NCBI GenBank assembly: GCA_036675505.1
Contig: JAKFEW010000115.1
Coordinates: forward strand, 1-46,655
Source of the DNA: JAKFEW01 sp036675505
GTDB taxonomy: Bacteria; Cyanobacteriota; Sericytochromatia; S15B-MN24; JAQBPE01
Direction of reading: 5' to 3'
Length of the DNA stretch: 46,655 nt
The number at the start of each line of letters is the position of its first letter. The stretch's first letter is position 1. The position numbers and the translations under genes are program-made. Shown piece after piece: positions 13,499 through 22,305 of the stretch. Under the pieces are notes generated by a model. The model searched no databases. It saw only the letters and a list, made by a program, of their open reading frames with translations, and was not told the origin of the DNA.

Positions 13499-14836
13499 AT
13501 GCAACTCGTGCTCCTCGGTACCAGCCACCAAACGGCGAGCGTGGACGTCCGCGAGAAGCTCACCTTCACGGATCACCAGATGCTCCCTGCGCTGGGTCGG
13601 CTGCTGGACCAGCCGGGCATCCTCGAAGGCGTCATTCTCTCGACTTGCAACCGCACGGAGATTTACGCCGTCGCCGCCGATCCCGAGAGCGCCCGGGCCA
13701 CCCTCGCGGCCTGGTGGTGCGCCGAGAAGCGAACCTCGATCGAGACGCTAAACGCCTACGGCTACTTCTACTCGCACGAGGACGTCATCCGGCACCTGCA
13801 CCGCGTCGCGGCCGGCGTCGACTCGCTGATCGTCGGCGAGGGCCAGATCCTGGCCCAGGTGAAGGCCGCGCTCGCGGCCGCCCAGCAGAACGACGCCGCC
13901 GGCCAGTACCTCGAGGCGCTCTTTCAGCAGGCCATCAAGGTCGGCAAGGCCGTGCGCTCGGAAACCAACATCGGCCGCGGCTCCGTGTCGGTCAGCTCGG
14001 CGGCGGTCGAGGTCGCCAGTGAGCACCTCGGCGACCTGAACGAGAAGATCGTGCTGATTTACGGCGCCGGCAAGATGAGCTCGCACACCATCAAGTGCCT
14101 GCTCGGCCGCGGCGCGAAGCATGTCTACATCGTGAACCGCACGCTGGAGCGTGCCCAGGAGACGGCCGCCCGCCTGGGCGGCGAGGCCCTCTCGATGGAC
14201 GCCGGCCGCATGCTGCACGCGGTGGCCGACGTGATCATCTGCTGCACGTCCGCGCCGCACTACCTGATCAACCCCGCCAACTACCCGGCGGTGCCGGGCA
14301 AGACGCGGCTGCTGATCGACATCGCCGTGCCGCGCAACATCGACCCGGCGCTGGCCGAGGTGCGGGGCGTGCGGGTGATCGACCTCGATGGCCTCGAGGC
14401 GGTCGCGAAGCACAACCGCGAGGAGCGCGCGAACCAGATCATCGACGCCGAGGTGCTGATCGAGCGCCAGGTCCGCGAGTTCATCTCGCGCCTGGCGTCG
14501 TTCGAGGTCGTGCCGACCATTCAAGCCTTCACCGAGCATCTGGAAAATCTCGCGGCCGATGAGGTCGAGCTGTTCCTCGAGCGGCACGTCGGGCTGATGG
14601 CGCGCGATCCGCGCGCCGCGCTCGAGCGCTTCGCCCACCACCTGATCGGCCGCGTGGTGCACCCGCCGGTCGCCCGCCTCAAGACCTTCGACTCGGAGGA
14701 ACAGACGACCCATGCCGCGGGGCTCGCGCGCCTGTTCGATCTCGAGGTGGAAGACGCCACCCAGCGCTACCTGCGCAAGCGGCTGCCGCAGTGGGAGCGG
14801 GCTCGCTCGCTCGCGGGAGACTCGCTGGTTGACTAG
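13499..14836 (+). CDS. hemA: Glutamyl-tRNA reductase HemA
   Basis: A 445-residue NADPH-dependent enzyme reducing glutamyl-tRNA(Glu) to glutamate-1-semialdehyde, the first committed step of C5 tetrapyrrole synthesis. The N-terminal catalytic domain carries 'LSTCNRTE' with nucleophile Cys50 and 'HLHRVAAGVDSLIVGEGQI'. The NADP-binding domain has 'VLIYGAGKMSS' and 'IVNRTLERAQ'. The C-terminal helical dimerisation domain is complete. The ATG at 13499 has GAAGGG upstream. hemC overlaps its end by 8 nt, so the two are translationally coupled. Using the C5 pathway fits a cyanobacterial relative. Confidence 0.97.
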   Translation: MQLVLLGTSHQTASVDVREKLTFTDHQMLPALGRLLDQPGILEGVILSTCNRTEIYAVAADPESARATLAAWWCAEKRTSIETLNAYGYFYSHEDVIRHLHRVAAGVDSLIVGEGQILAQVKAALAAAQQNDAAGQYLEALFQQAIKVGKAVRSETNIGRGSVSVSSAAVEVASEHLGDLNEKIVLIYGAGKMSSHTIKCLLGRGAKHVYIVNRTLERAQETAARLGGEALSMDAGRMLHAVADVIICCTSAPHYLINPANYPAVPGKTRLLIDIAVPRNIDPALAEVRGVRVIDLDGLEAVAKHNREERANQIIDAEVLIERQVREFISRLASFEVVPTIQAFTEHLENLAADEVELFLERHVGLMARDPRAALERFAHHLIGRVVHPPVARLKTFDSEEQTTHAAGLARLFDLEVEDATQRYLRKRLPQWERARSLAGDSLVD

Positions 14837-15767
14837 CGTCTTGCGGCTCGGGTCGCGCGGCAGCGCGCTCGCGCTCTGGCAGACCGAGCACGTGGCGGAC
14901 GCGTTGAAGCGGGCCCACCCGGGCCTGCGCACCGAAGTCACGATCATCAGGACCCAGGGCGACAAGATCCTCGACGTGCCGCTCGCCCGCATCGGCGATC
15001 GGGGCCTGTTCGTGAAGGAAATCGAGGAGGCCCTGCTCGCGGGCCGGATCGACGCGGCGGTCCATTCGCTCAAGGACCTGCCGACCGCCCAGCCCGACGG
15101 CCTGCTGATCGCCGCCGTCCTGGAGCGGGTCGACCCTCGTGACTGCCTCGTGAGCCCGCGCTACGGCTCGCTCGAAGAGTTGCCGGACGGCGCGGTGGTC
15201 GGCACGAGCAGCCTGCGGCGGAAGGCCCAGCTCAAGGCGTGCCGGCCGGGCCTTCATTTCAAGGACGTCCGCGGAAATCTGCAAACACGCCTCGCCAAGC
15301 TTGACGCGGGCGAGTACGACGCGCTGGTGCTCGCGGCCGCCGGCCTCGACCGCCTCGGGCTGGGCGAAGGCCGCATCCGCCAGCGCCTCGCGCCCGAAGC
15401 GTGCCTGCCGGCCGTGGGCCAGGGCGCGCTGGCCGTGGAGTGCCGCGCGGCGGACGACGCGACGCGCGCGCTGCTCGCGCACCTCGAGGACGCGCCCACG
15501 CGTGCCTGCGTGACCGCCGAGCGCGCGCTGTTGCGGGCGCTCGAGGGCGGCTGCCAGGTGCCGATCGCCGCGCACGCGCGGCTGATCGGCGATCGCCTGG
15601 AGCTGGCAGGGCTCGTGGCGGCGATCGACGGCGATCCCGTCATCCGCACGGCGCGGTCGGGCGATCCGGCCGACGCGGACGCGCTGGGACGGGCTGCGGC
15701 CGAAGACCTGCGCGACCAGGGCGCCGAGGCGATCCTGGCGGCCATCCGGGATGTTTCGCTGCCTTGA
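14829..15767 (+). CDS. hemC: Hydroxymethylbilane synthase HemC
   Basis: A 312-residue porphobilinogen deaminase joining four porphobilinogens into hydroxymethylbilane. Motifs: 'LRLGSRGSALALWQ' at the N-terminus, 'TQGDKILDVPL', 'GLFVKEIEEALL', 'AVHSLKDLPT' (catalytic Asp region), 'GTSSLRRKAQL', and 'EGGCQVPIAAHA' with the Cys that carries the dipyrromethane cofactor. The TTG at 14829 is preferred because GGGAGA lies upstream and it gives a normal length; a TTG at 14841 is the alternative. It overlaps hemA. hemD does not follow here but lies 5.3 kb away. Confidence 0.96.
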   Translation: MTSVLRLGSRGSALALWQTEHVADALKRAHPGLRTEVTIIRTQGDKILDVPLARIGDRGLFVKEIEEALLAGRIDAAVHSLKDLPTAQPDGLLIAAVLERVDPRDCLVSPRYGSLEELPDGAVVGTSSLRRKAQLKACRPGLHFKDVRGNLQTRLAKLDAGEYDALVLAAAGLDRLGLGEGRIRQRLAPEACLPAVGQGALAVECRAADDATRALLAHLEDAPTRACVTAERALLRALEGGCQVPIAAHARLIGDRLELAGLVAAIDGDPVIRTARSGDPADADALGRAAAEDLRDQGAEAILAAIRDVSLP

Positions 15768-15792
15768 ACCACTGACGAGCGTGGGTTAGGAT
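15764..15792 (+). promoter_or_regulatory. Promoter of the barrel-cytochrome gene
   Basis: TTGAAC (15764-15769), a 17-bp spacer and TAGGAT (15787-15792). The -35 overlaps the hemC stop codon. The start at 15821 follows AAGGAGG. Confidence 0.55.
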
Positions 15793-15820
15793 GGCGGGGC
15801 CCTGACCAAGGAGGCCCGCC

Positions 15821-16909
15821 ATGCGTCCAATCGCCGCCCCCATCGCCGCCCTCGTCGTCGCGGTCGCCCTCACGGCGCCTGCGCTGGCCCAGCCCGCCAC
15901 GAGCCGCACGCCCAACCTCGAAGGCACCTGGACGACGCCCGCCGGCACCGGCTTCTTCGCCTTTCTCCACCGCTTCAGGGTGATCGGCGGCAGCACCGTC
16001 GCGAACATCCCGACGTTCCACCTTTCGGCCGGTCTGATGGACTGGATCGCCCTGGGGACGCTTTACTCGACCCAGACCGCGAACGGCACGGCCAACGAGC
16101 TCGAGATCTTCGCCGCGCACCGGCTGCTGGATGAAGCCGCGGGCGCCCCGCTGTCGCTGTCGCTGCGGGAGGCTTACAACGTGAGCTTCGGCTCGCCCGA
16201 CGGCGAGCTGAACCTGGCGCGCACCCTGGGGCCCGTGACGCTGAATGGCGCCGCCCGCGTGCTCGGGCGCTACCAGGGTGCGGGCCTGCGGGTCTCGACC
16301 GGCCTCGGCGCGAGCCTGGCGCTCACGCCGCATCTCAAGCTCGCGGCCGACGCGGCCTACCCGCTGTACAACCCGGCGCCCACGGCCGGCGAGCCGCCGG
16401 TGGTGTGGGGGGCCGGCCTGCAAATGGCCGTGCCGTACACGCCGCATACCCTGTCGTTCCAGGTGAGCAACGCGGCCTCGGGCAGCATGCAGGGGTCGTC
16501 CACGGCGGACTCGAACTTGCGGTACGGCTTCGACTTCACGGTGCCGTTCACGAACGGGCAGCGGTGGCTGGATATCTTCCGCCCGGCGGTCGCGGCGGCG
16601 CCGTCGCCCGAGCCGTCGCCGCAGGCGACGACCGAGCCCACGACCTCGCCGACCACGGCTCCATCGCCCGCGGTCAAGGCCCGGTCGCTCGAGGCGGCGA
16701 AGGCCTACTTCGCCTCGCGCTGCGCGAGCTGCCACGGCGGCCTGGGGCAGGGCGGCTTCGGGCCCGATCTGCGCGGGGTCGAGGCGAAGGGGGATGGGTT
16801 CATCTCGAAGCGGATCGTGGAAGGCTCGCCCAAGGGCATGCCGCCGTTCGCGGGCCAGATCGCCGGCCAGGAGCTAGCGGACCTGATCGCGTTCGTGAAG
16901 GGTCTCTGA
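15821..16909 (+). CDS. Beta-barrel-like domain fused to cytochrome c
   Basis: A 362-residue exported protein. Residues 1-23 are a signal peptide ending ALAQP. Residues about 30-245 consist of alternating short strands and resemble the DUF5777-type outer-membrane barrel ('FHLSAGLMDWIALGTLYS', 'FQVSNAASGSMQGSS'). A Pro/Thr/Ser linker with TTEPTTSPTT repeats (about 255-285) leads to a class I cytochrome c domain with the haem site CASCH at about 300 and a likely axial Met in 'KGMPPFAGQI'. It may carry electrons at the outer membrane. It follows hemC, and its 3' end overlaps the convergent kinase gene by 36 bp. Confidence 0.8.
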   Translation: MRPIAAPIAALVVAVALTAPALAQPATSRTPNLEGTWTTPAGTGFFAFLHRFRVIGGSTVANIPTFHLSAGLMDWIALGTLYSTQTANGTANELEIFAAHRLLDEAAGAPLSLSLREAYNVSFGSPDGELNLARTLGPVTLNGAARVLGRYQGAGLRVSTGLGASLALTPHLKLAADAAYPLYNPAPTAGEPPVVWGAGLQMAVPYTPHTLSFQVSNAASGSMQGSSTADSNLRYGFDFTVPFTNGQRWLDIFRPAVAAAPSPEPSPQATTEPTTSPTTAPSPAVKARSLEAAKAYFASRCASCHGGLGQGGFGPDLRGVEAKGDGFISKRIVEGSPKGMPPFAGQIAGQELADLIAFVKGL

Positions 16910-19900
16910 GGGCGGGTGGGCAGCGAGCCAACGGCCACGCGCGACCCAGAGCGCGCCGCCGAGGTGTGGCAGGAGCTTGCCTAGCCGGTCCGCGCCCTCG
17001 GCGGCCAGGCCGGTGATGAGCAGCGCCCCCCAGGGGCCGTCGCCTGGCGCGGTGCCAGCGGCGAGCGGCAACATCAGCGTGCCCGCGGCGTCCTGGTGGG
17101 CGGCCTCGAGCTCGGCCGGGCCTTCGACGCCACCGTAAGCCGGCCCCTCGCCGCCGACCAGCCTCGGCGCGCCCGTGTGGTCTTCCCAGAAAATCGCGAC
17201 GCGCTCGGCGCCGGCGAGGTCGCCCGCGAGGCGCGCGATGCCGGGCAACAGGCGATCGATCGCCGGCGGCTCGGCGACCAGCTCGAGCACCCTTCGCAAG
17301 TCGTCCGCGGACGGGCGGTAACCCTCGGCCAGGCGCCGGGCCAGCGCGTCGCGCAACGGGCGGCGCTCCTCGACCGCGCCGAAGCCCTCGGCCACGACCG
17401 GCGGCAGCTGGGCCGTCGCGCGGCGCCAGGCGTCGTTGGCCGCTTGCAAGAACCACTCGGCCTGCTCGGCCCGGCCGCCGGCGCCTGCGAGCAGCCCGAG
17501 CGTCTCGGCCTCGAGCGCAGGATGGCCGCACAGCTCGGCGTGCAGCAGCGCCTGGCGGCCCAGACGGGTCGCCTCATCGCGATCCGGCGAGAGGCGCGCG
17601 AGCAGCAGGCAGCAGGCCGCTTCGGTCGGCAGGGCGCCGGTGCGGCGGGCCAGGTCGAGGGCGCGCCGCGCATGCAGCAGGCCCTGGTCGAGCTTGCCGT
17701 CCACGCGCTCGATGTTGGCCCGCGCGAGCAACCAGCGGGCCTGCAGCGCCTCGTTACGCGGGCGGCTCATCGCTTCGAGCGCCTGGCGGGCGGGTCTGTA
17801 GAGGCCGAGGCGGGTCAGGGCCTCGGCCTTGAGGATCAGGGCGCGCTCGAGGAACTCGTGCCCGGCGCCGCGTGCGATCACCTCGAGCGCGTCGTTCGCG
17901 GAGGAGAGCGACGCGGTGCCCTGGCCGAGGAAGGCCTCGGCCTCGGCGCGGCAGGCCAGCCACATGGCGCGCAGGTTGTCGGTGCCGAGCGCGGCGGTGG
18001 TTTCCTCCATCTGGCCTGCCGCGTCCTGCCAGATCGTGAAATCGCCCTGGAAGAGCGCAGCCAGGCCCTCGAGCAGGCGCACCTGGGCGAGCAGCAGCTT
18101 GTTGCCGACCATCTTCGCGAGCGCGGCGGCCGGCTTGGCGGACTGCCTGGCCTCGCGGTAGTCGCCCACCTCGAGGGCCACCTGCGTGCGGCGCATGTAG
18201 GCCGTCGCCTCGTCGTGGGGCGCGGCACCGATCTCGGCGCACAGGTCGCAGTTGCGCTGGAACGACTGCTTCGCCTCGGCGTACCGGCCGAGCAGGAGCA
18301 GCGCGTTGCCGAGCAGCGCATGGCACGCGTTCAGCTCGATCTTCGCCTCGTCTTGCTCGATCAGCTGCAGGGCCTCGAAGAGCAGGCCGAGGCCCTCGGC
18401 GGCGCGTTCTTCGCCGCCGGCCACGTAGAGGTAGCCGAGCTGGGCCATGTTCTCGCGGATCAGGCCGCGGTAACCGCCCTGGCGCGCCATCGCGAGGGCC
18501 TGCTCGACCCAGCGGCGGGCTTCGGCGAGGTCGCCGTGGGTCAGCGCGCAACGGCCCAGCTGCGTGAGCGCTTCGGCCTTCTCGGGGTGGACGGCGTGAT
18601 GCGCGAGCAGCGCCAACGCCTGCTCGAGGTGCGACGCCGCAGCCTCGAGGTCGCCCGCCGCGAGCTTGAACCGCCCGTAACCGACCAGTGCGTGGGCCTG
18701 CTCCTCGACGTCGGCGAGCGCGCCCGCCAGGTGGAGGGTTTGCTGGTAGGCCGCCTCGGCGAGGCGGCGATCGCCCGCCAGGCGCGCCACGTCCGCGCGC
18801 AGCCGGCAGAACGGCAACATCGTCCGTGCGTCGGCCGCAGGTTCCGCCTCGAGCAGCGCGACGGCATCCTTGAGCAGCGCCTCGGCCTCCTCGAGGCCGA
18901 AGAGGCGGGCCTGGCGGTGGGCGGCGGCCAGCGCGAAGGCCGGGCCGCGGTCGCGGTCGCCGGCACCCAGCGCATGGCGCGCCACTTCGGCGGCGAGGGC
19001 CAGGTCGCCCGGGGAAACTTCGAGCTGCGCGGCCAGGGCGTCGGCCACCGCACCGTGCACCGCGCGGCGCCGGGCGGGCTCGAGGTCTTCGAGCACGGCG
19101 ACGCGCGGGCGCTCGGCGTGGAGGCCATAGCGGCCGTCGCGGCCGACGACCCAGTCGCCCTCTTCGAGCACGCGCAGGGCCTCGAAGAGCTCGGCGCTCT
19201 GGCTGGCGTCGAGCGCCGCGTCCGCGGCGGCCAGCGGCGCGGGCTGGCCCGCGAGGCGACGCGAGACGGCCCAAAGCAGCAGCAGCTCGGCCTCGCGACC
19301 GAGCACCGTGAGCGCCTCGAGCAGGGCGCCCGCGAGGGGCGGCAGCGCCCTGGCGGCGGCGGCCAAGGCCCACTCCGGCGCGCTCGCGGCGAGCACCGAC
19401 TCGATCGGCTCGTCGGGGAAGCACCAGGCGCCGTTCGCGCGGCGCAGGCGCGCGGATGCGGCGAGTCGGCGCAGCAGCTGCTCGACGCGCTGGGGCAGGC
19501 CGCCCGCGAGGGCGTGAATCTGGCCCGTGAAGGCCGCCGGCAGCTCGGCCTGGCCAAGGACGGCGCGGCACAGCTCGATGGTCTCCGCTTCGCTGGCGGC
19601 GCCCACCGGCAGGTCCATCCGGCAGGGATCGAATTCCAGCTCGGGCTCGCCCACGTGGGTCGCCACGACCAACACCGGCAGGCCCGCCGCATTGCGCTGG
19701 AGGTAGGCCAGCCAGTCCCGGAAGCCCGGGTCCGCGAGGTGACCGTCGTCCAGGGCGAGCACCACCGGACCGGTCTCGGCGGCCAGGCGCACCAGCTGGG
19801 TGAAGGCGTCGTACAGGCGCAGCAGCTCCTGTTGGGGGTCGACCTCATGGGCGTCCCCCGCGGGCCCGAGCTCGGGATCCACCCAGGCCACCACGGGCAG

Positions 19901-20995
19901 GAGCTTCGCGAGCTCTTCCTGGCGCGAGCGCGCCAGCGCGACCAGCCCGCGCAACACGCCGCGCAGGCCCTCGAAGGGCGCCATACGGGGACGGAAGGCG
20001 CCCCGCAGCACGTGGGCGCCCAGAATCTGACCGCGGCAGCAGAACTCCTCGAGCACCGCCGCGAGGCCGGCGTCCGGCTCCCCGTGCAGCCAGACCTCCT
20101 GGTAGCCCTCGCCGCGGGCGCGCTTGAACGCGTCCTGGAGCGCCTTGAGCTCGGCCTGGCGGCCCACCAGCGGCGGGTGGAAGAGCGTCTGGTCATCCGC
20201 CCGGTCGGCCTCCGCGCCGATGAAGCGCAGCGCCTCCCCGGCCGACTGGAAGCGCTCCAGCGGGTCTTTCGCGAGCATGCGCATGACCAGCTGGTCGAGC
20301 TCGCGCGGGATGCCCGGGACGAGCTCGCCGAGCGGCTGTGGTGCCTGTTCGAGGTGCCCGGTCAACACGGTGCGGTTGTCGCCCTGGAACGGCGGCCGGC
20401 CGGCGAGCAGGTGATACAGCACGGCGCCCAGCGCGTAGAGGTCCGAGCGGCGATCGGCGGCGGCGCGCCGGATCACCTCAGGTGCCAGGTAAGGCAGCGT
20501 GCCCTGCAGGCCGGCGGTCGGCTGGCCGGCGCGGGTGACGAGCCCGAGGTCCATCACGCGCGCGGTGCCGTCGGCCGCGAGGCGGATGTTCTCGGGCTTG
20601 AGGTCCCCATGCACGAGGCCCTGGTCGTGCAAGTAGGCCAGGCCGCCGAGCAGGCCCGGGAGCAGCGCGAGCAGGCGCGGCGGTGCCAGCGGAACCATCT
20701 CCTCGAAGCCCGGCCCCGGAAGGTACTCCATGGTGAAGAACGGCAGGCCCTCACGCGGTTCGGCGTAGTCGTAGGTCGCGACCACGTGTGGATGGCGCAA
20801 ACGCACGGCCAGGTGGAACTCCTGCTGGAAGCGCAGCCGCCACTCCGGGGTGCGCTGCCCCTCGGGGACCACCAGGTGCTTCAGCGCCACCTCGCGGCCC
20901 GTGTCGACCTCGCGCGCCAGGTGCACCATGGCCATACCACCCCGCGCCAGAGGGCGCAGGATGTCATAGCGATCATGGGCGGGGGCGGGGACCAT
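16874..20995 (-). CDS. Ser/Thr kinase - AAA (dead P-loop) - TPR - GAF-like regulator
   Basis: A 1373-residue cytoplasmic multidomain protein. Residues 10-270 are a Pkn2-type kinase with 'LARGGMAMVHLA' (Gly loop), Lys39, 'HGDLKPEN' (catalytic Asp131, non-RD) and DLG instead of DFG. At about 285-550 comes an AAA/STAND-type ATPase domain. Its P-loop reads GEPDAGLAA, so the Lys and Ser/Thr needed to bind ATP are Leu and Ala, while Walker B 'LALDDGHLAD' is kept. From about 620 to 1170 there are many TPR-like helix pairs. The last 150 residues look like a degenerate GAF domain ('AERVAIFWEDHTGAPRLVG', 'WGALLITG'). The ATG at 20995 starts the kinase domain and lies 31 nt after a TATGAT. It is divergent from hemD. 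Confidence 0.88.
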   Translation of the reverse strand: MVPAPAHDRYDILRPLARGGMAMVHLAREVDTGREVALKHLVVPEGQRTPEWRLRFQQEFHLAVRLRHPHVVATYDYAEPREGLPFFTMEYLPGPGFEEMVPLAPPRLLALLPGLLGGLAYLHDQGLVHGDLKPENIRLAADGTARVMDLGLVTRAGQPTAGLQGTLPYLAPEVIRRAAADRRSDLYALGAVLYHLLAGRPPFQGDNRTVLTGHLEQAPQPLGELVPGIPRELDQLVMRMLAKDPLERFQSAGEALRFIGAEADRADDQTLFHPPLVGRQAELKALQDAFKRARGEGYQEVWLHGEPDAGLAAVLEEFCCRGQILGAHVLRGAFRPRMAPFEGLRGVLRGLVALARSRQEELAKLLPVVAWVDPELGPAGDAHEVDPQQELLRLYDAFTQLVRLAAETGPVVLALDDGHLADPGFRDWLAYLQRNAAGLPVLVVATHVGEPELEFDPCRMDLPVGAASEAETIELCRAVLGQAELPAAFTGQIHALAGGLPQRVEQLLRRLAASARLRRANGAWCFPDEPIESVLAASAPEWALAAAARALPPLAGALLEALTVLGREAELLLLWAVSRRLAGQPAPLAAADAALDASQSAELFEALRVLEEGDWVVGRDGRYGLHAERPRVAVLEDLEPARRRAVHGAVADALAAQLEVSPGDLALAAEVARHALGAGDRDRGPAFALAAAHRQARLFGLEEAEALLKDAVALLEAEPAADARTMLPFCRLRADVARLAGDRRLAEAAYQQTLHLAGALADVEEQAHALVGYGRFKLAAGDLEAAASHLEQALALLAHHAVHPEKAEALTQLGRCALTHGDLAEARRWVEQALAMARQGGYRGLIRENMAQLGYLYVAGGEERAAEGLGLLFEALQLIEQDEAKIELNACHALLGNALLLLGRYAEAKQSFQRNCDLCAEIGAAPHDEATAYMRRTQVALEVGDYREARQSAKPAAALAKMVGNKLLLAQVRLLEGLAALFQGDFTIWQDAAGQMEETTAALGTDNLRAMWLACRAEAEAFLGQGTASLSSANDALEVIARGAGHEFLERALILKAEALTRLGLYRPARQALEAMSRPRNEALQARWLLARANIERVDGKLDQGLLHARRALDLARRTGALPTEAACCLLLARLSPDRDEATRLGRQALLHAELCGHPALEAETLGLLAGAGGRAEQAEWFLQAANDAWRRATAQLPPVVAEGFGAVEERRPLRDALARRLAEGYRPSADDLRRVLELVAEPPAIDRLLPGIARLAGDLAGAERVAIFWEDHTGAPRLVGGEGPAYGGVEGPAELEAAHQDAAGTLMLPLAAGTAPGDGPWGALLITGLAAEGADRLGKLLPHLGGALWVARGRWLAAHPPSETLHERDQVR

Positions 20996-21025
20996 GGGCC
21001 GGTTGCTCGTGGAAGGGGCGAGCAC

Positions 21026-21031
21026 ATCATA
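21026..21031 (-). promoter_or_regulatory. -10 element TATGAT for the kinase gene
   Basis: On the minus strand GGG-TATGAT lies 30 nt upstream of the kinase start, within the divergent region shared with hemD. No good -35 is seen. Confidence 0.4.
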
Positions 21032-21105
21032 CCCAGCGGGGGTCGATCTGGCTCCGCGCTTGCTTCTCGCCGCCGTGCAAGCCGTCCGGACGGCGTGCGC
21101 CGTGG

Positions 21106-21114
21106 TGGTATCAT
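21106..21114 (+). promoter_or_regulatory. hemD promoter, extended -10 (TGGTATCAT)
   Basis: TGG-TATCAT ends 6 nt before the GTG start of hemD. The transcription start would fall on or next to the start codon, so the mRNA is probably leaderless; no ribosome binding site is present. Confidence 0.55.
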
Positions 21115-21120
21115 GGCCGC

Positions 21121-21894
21121 GTGTCCACGCCTTCCGAAGCACCCCTCGCGGGCCTCGCCGTCATGATCACGCGCGCCGCCGGCCAGGCGGAGGATTGGCG
21201 CGCGGCGCTCGAGGAGCGAGGCGCGCGGGTCGTCGAGGTGCCCTGCATCCGGATCGCGCCGCCCGCGGACCCGGCTCCTCTGCGAGCGGCCATCGCGGAC
21301 CTGGCCGGCTTCGAGTGGTTGCTGCTCACGAGCCCGAACGGCGCCCGGGCGTTCGCCGCGGGCCTGGACGGCCGCTGGCCGGGCGGGACGCGCGTTGCGG
21401 TGGTCGGCCCGGGCACGGCGCGCGAGGCGGCCGCGCTCGGGTTGCCGGTGGACCTCGTGGCCGCGCGGCCGGACGGCCGCGGGCTCGCGGCCTCGCTCCT
21501 GGCCGCGGGCGATCTCCCGGGGGCACGGGTGCTGCTGCCACGCGGCGACCTCGCGGCAACCGATCTGCCGGTGGCCCTGCGCGCGGCGGGGGCCTGCGTG
21601 GTCGAGGTGGTCGCTTACCAAACCGAGCCCGACCCGGACCTGCCGGTGGCGCTCGCCGACGCACTCGCCGACGGCCCGCCCGCCTGGGTCGCGCTCGCGA
21701 GCGGCTCGGCGTTTCGGTACCTGCGTGAGGCCTGGCCGGCCGAGCCGCCGTTCGCCGGCGTCCGGCTCGTGACGATCGGCCCACGCACGAGCGCGGTGGT
21801 GCGCCAGGCGGGGTTCGAGGTCGCGGCCGAGGCTAGCGAGCCCACGGCGGCGGGGGTGGTTGCGGCGATCGCCGCCGCCGGCCCGCGCCGGTAG
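21121..21894 (+). CDS. hemD: Uroporphyrinogen-III synthase HemD
   Basis: A 257-residue enzyme that closes hydroxymethylbilane to uroporphyrinogen III with inversion of ring D. The family is very diverse in sequence; recognisable parts are 'VMITRAAGQAEDWRAALE', 'CIRIAPPAD', 'WLLLTSPNGARAFAAGL', 'RVAVVGPGTAREA', 'VLLPRGDLAATDLPVAL' and 'VVEVVAYQTEPDP', in the order expected for the two-lobe fold. The GTG at 21121 begins just before the first conserved strand. It is separated from hemA-hemC by the cytochrome and kinase genes and has its own promoter. Confidence 0.92.
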   Translation: MSTPSEAPLAGLAVMITRAAGQAEDWRAALEERGARVVEVPCIRIAPPADPAPLRAAIADLAGFEWLLLTSPNGARAFAAGLDGRWPGGTRVAVVGPGTAREAAALGLPVDLVAARPDGRGLAASLLAAGDLPGARVLLPRGDLAATDLPVALRAAGACVVEVVAYQTEPDPDLPVALADALADGPPAWVALASGSAFRYLREAWPAEPPFAGVRLVTIGPRTSAVVRQAGFEVAAEASEPTAAGVVAAIAAAGPRR

Positions 21895-21906
21895 GCGGAT
21901 GGAAGC

Positions 21907-22176
21907 TCAGCTCAGCGGGCGCGGCGACGAAACGTGGCGCCGCACGACGTCGTAGACCCACTGCTCAGGCCCGGCCTGGGTCGCTCGGACGTCGAACTCT
22001 TCGTCCCAACAGAGCCGAAACGTGCTCACCATCTGGGCGAGATCGCGCTCGGCGACGAGCCGAATGGCCTCGCCGATCGGAAGGTCCATGAAGACACGCG
22101 CGACGAGGCCGTACGCGTCGGTGGGGACGCGACCGGAGACATCGAGCACGCGGGCGACGGGGATAGCGGCTGGCAT
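21907..22176 (-). CDS. DUF2249/TusA-like small protein
   Basis: An 89-residue soluble protein. The layout 'VARVLDVSGRVPTDAYGLV', then 'FMDLPIGEAIRLVAERD', then 'WVYDVVRRH' follows the DUF2249/TusA-like fold (LDvR opening, helix, 'Lp.Geal.lv.d.d', final strand 'W.v.i.r'). The TusA catalytic CPxP is absent, as in DUF2249 members. The ATG at 22176 follows AAGGAG; longer starts lack such a site. It lies 129 bp downstream of hemJ on the same strand and could belong to that transcript. DUF2249 proteins often occur with haem or nitrogen-oxide enzymes, but no role can be assigned here. Confidence 0.6.
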   Translation of the reverse strand: MPAAIPVARVLDVSGRVPTDAYGLVARVFMDLPIGEAIRLVAERDLAQMVSTFRLCWDEEFDVRATQAGPEQWVYDVVRRHVSSPRPLS

Positions 22177-22305
22177 GGAACGCTCCTTGGCGGCGCCGCT
22201 GTGATCCAGCGCCGACGTTGGCCATGTTAGCGCGGTGGGCGCCCACGTCAAATCCGGGCAAACTACCGGATCAGCCTGGCCATCGACGAGCCGAAATCGT
22301 CGCCG

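Noticed and set aside
17096..21166. A 1356-codon open frame on the plus strand opposite the kinase gene
   Set aside because: It is a shadow of the kinase gene in GC-rich DNA: it is rich in Arg, Gly, Leu and Glu, has no domain, and the minus strand encodes clear kinase motifs.
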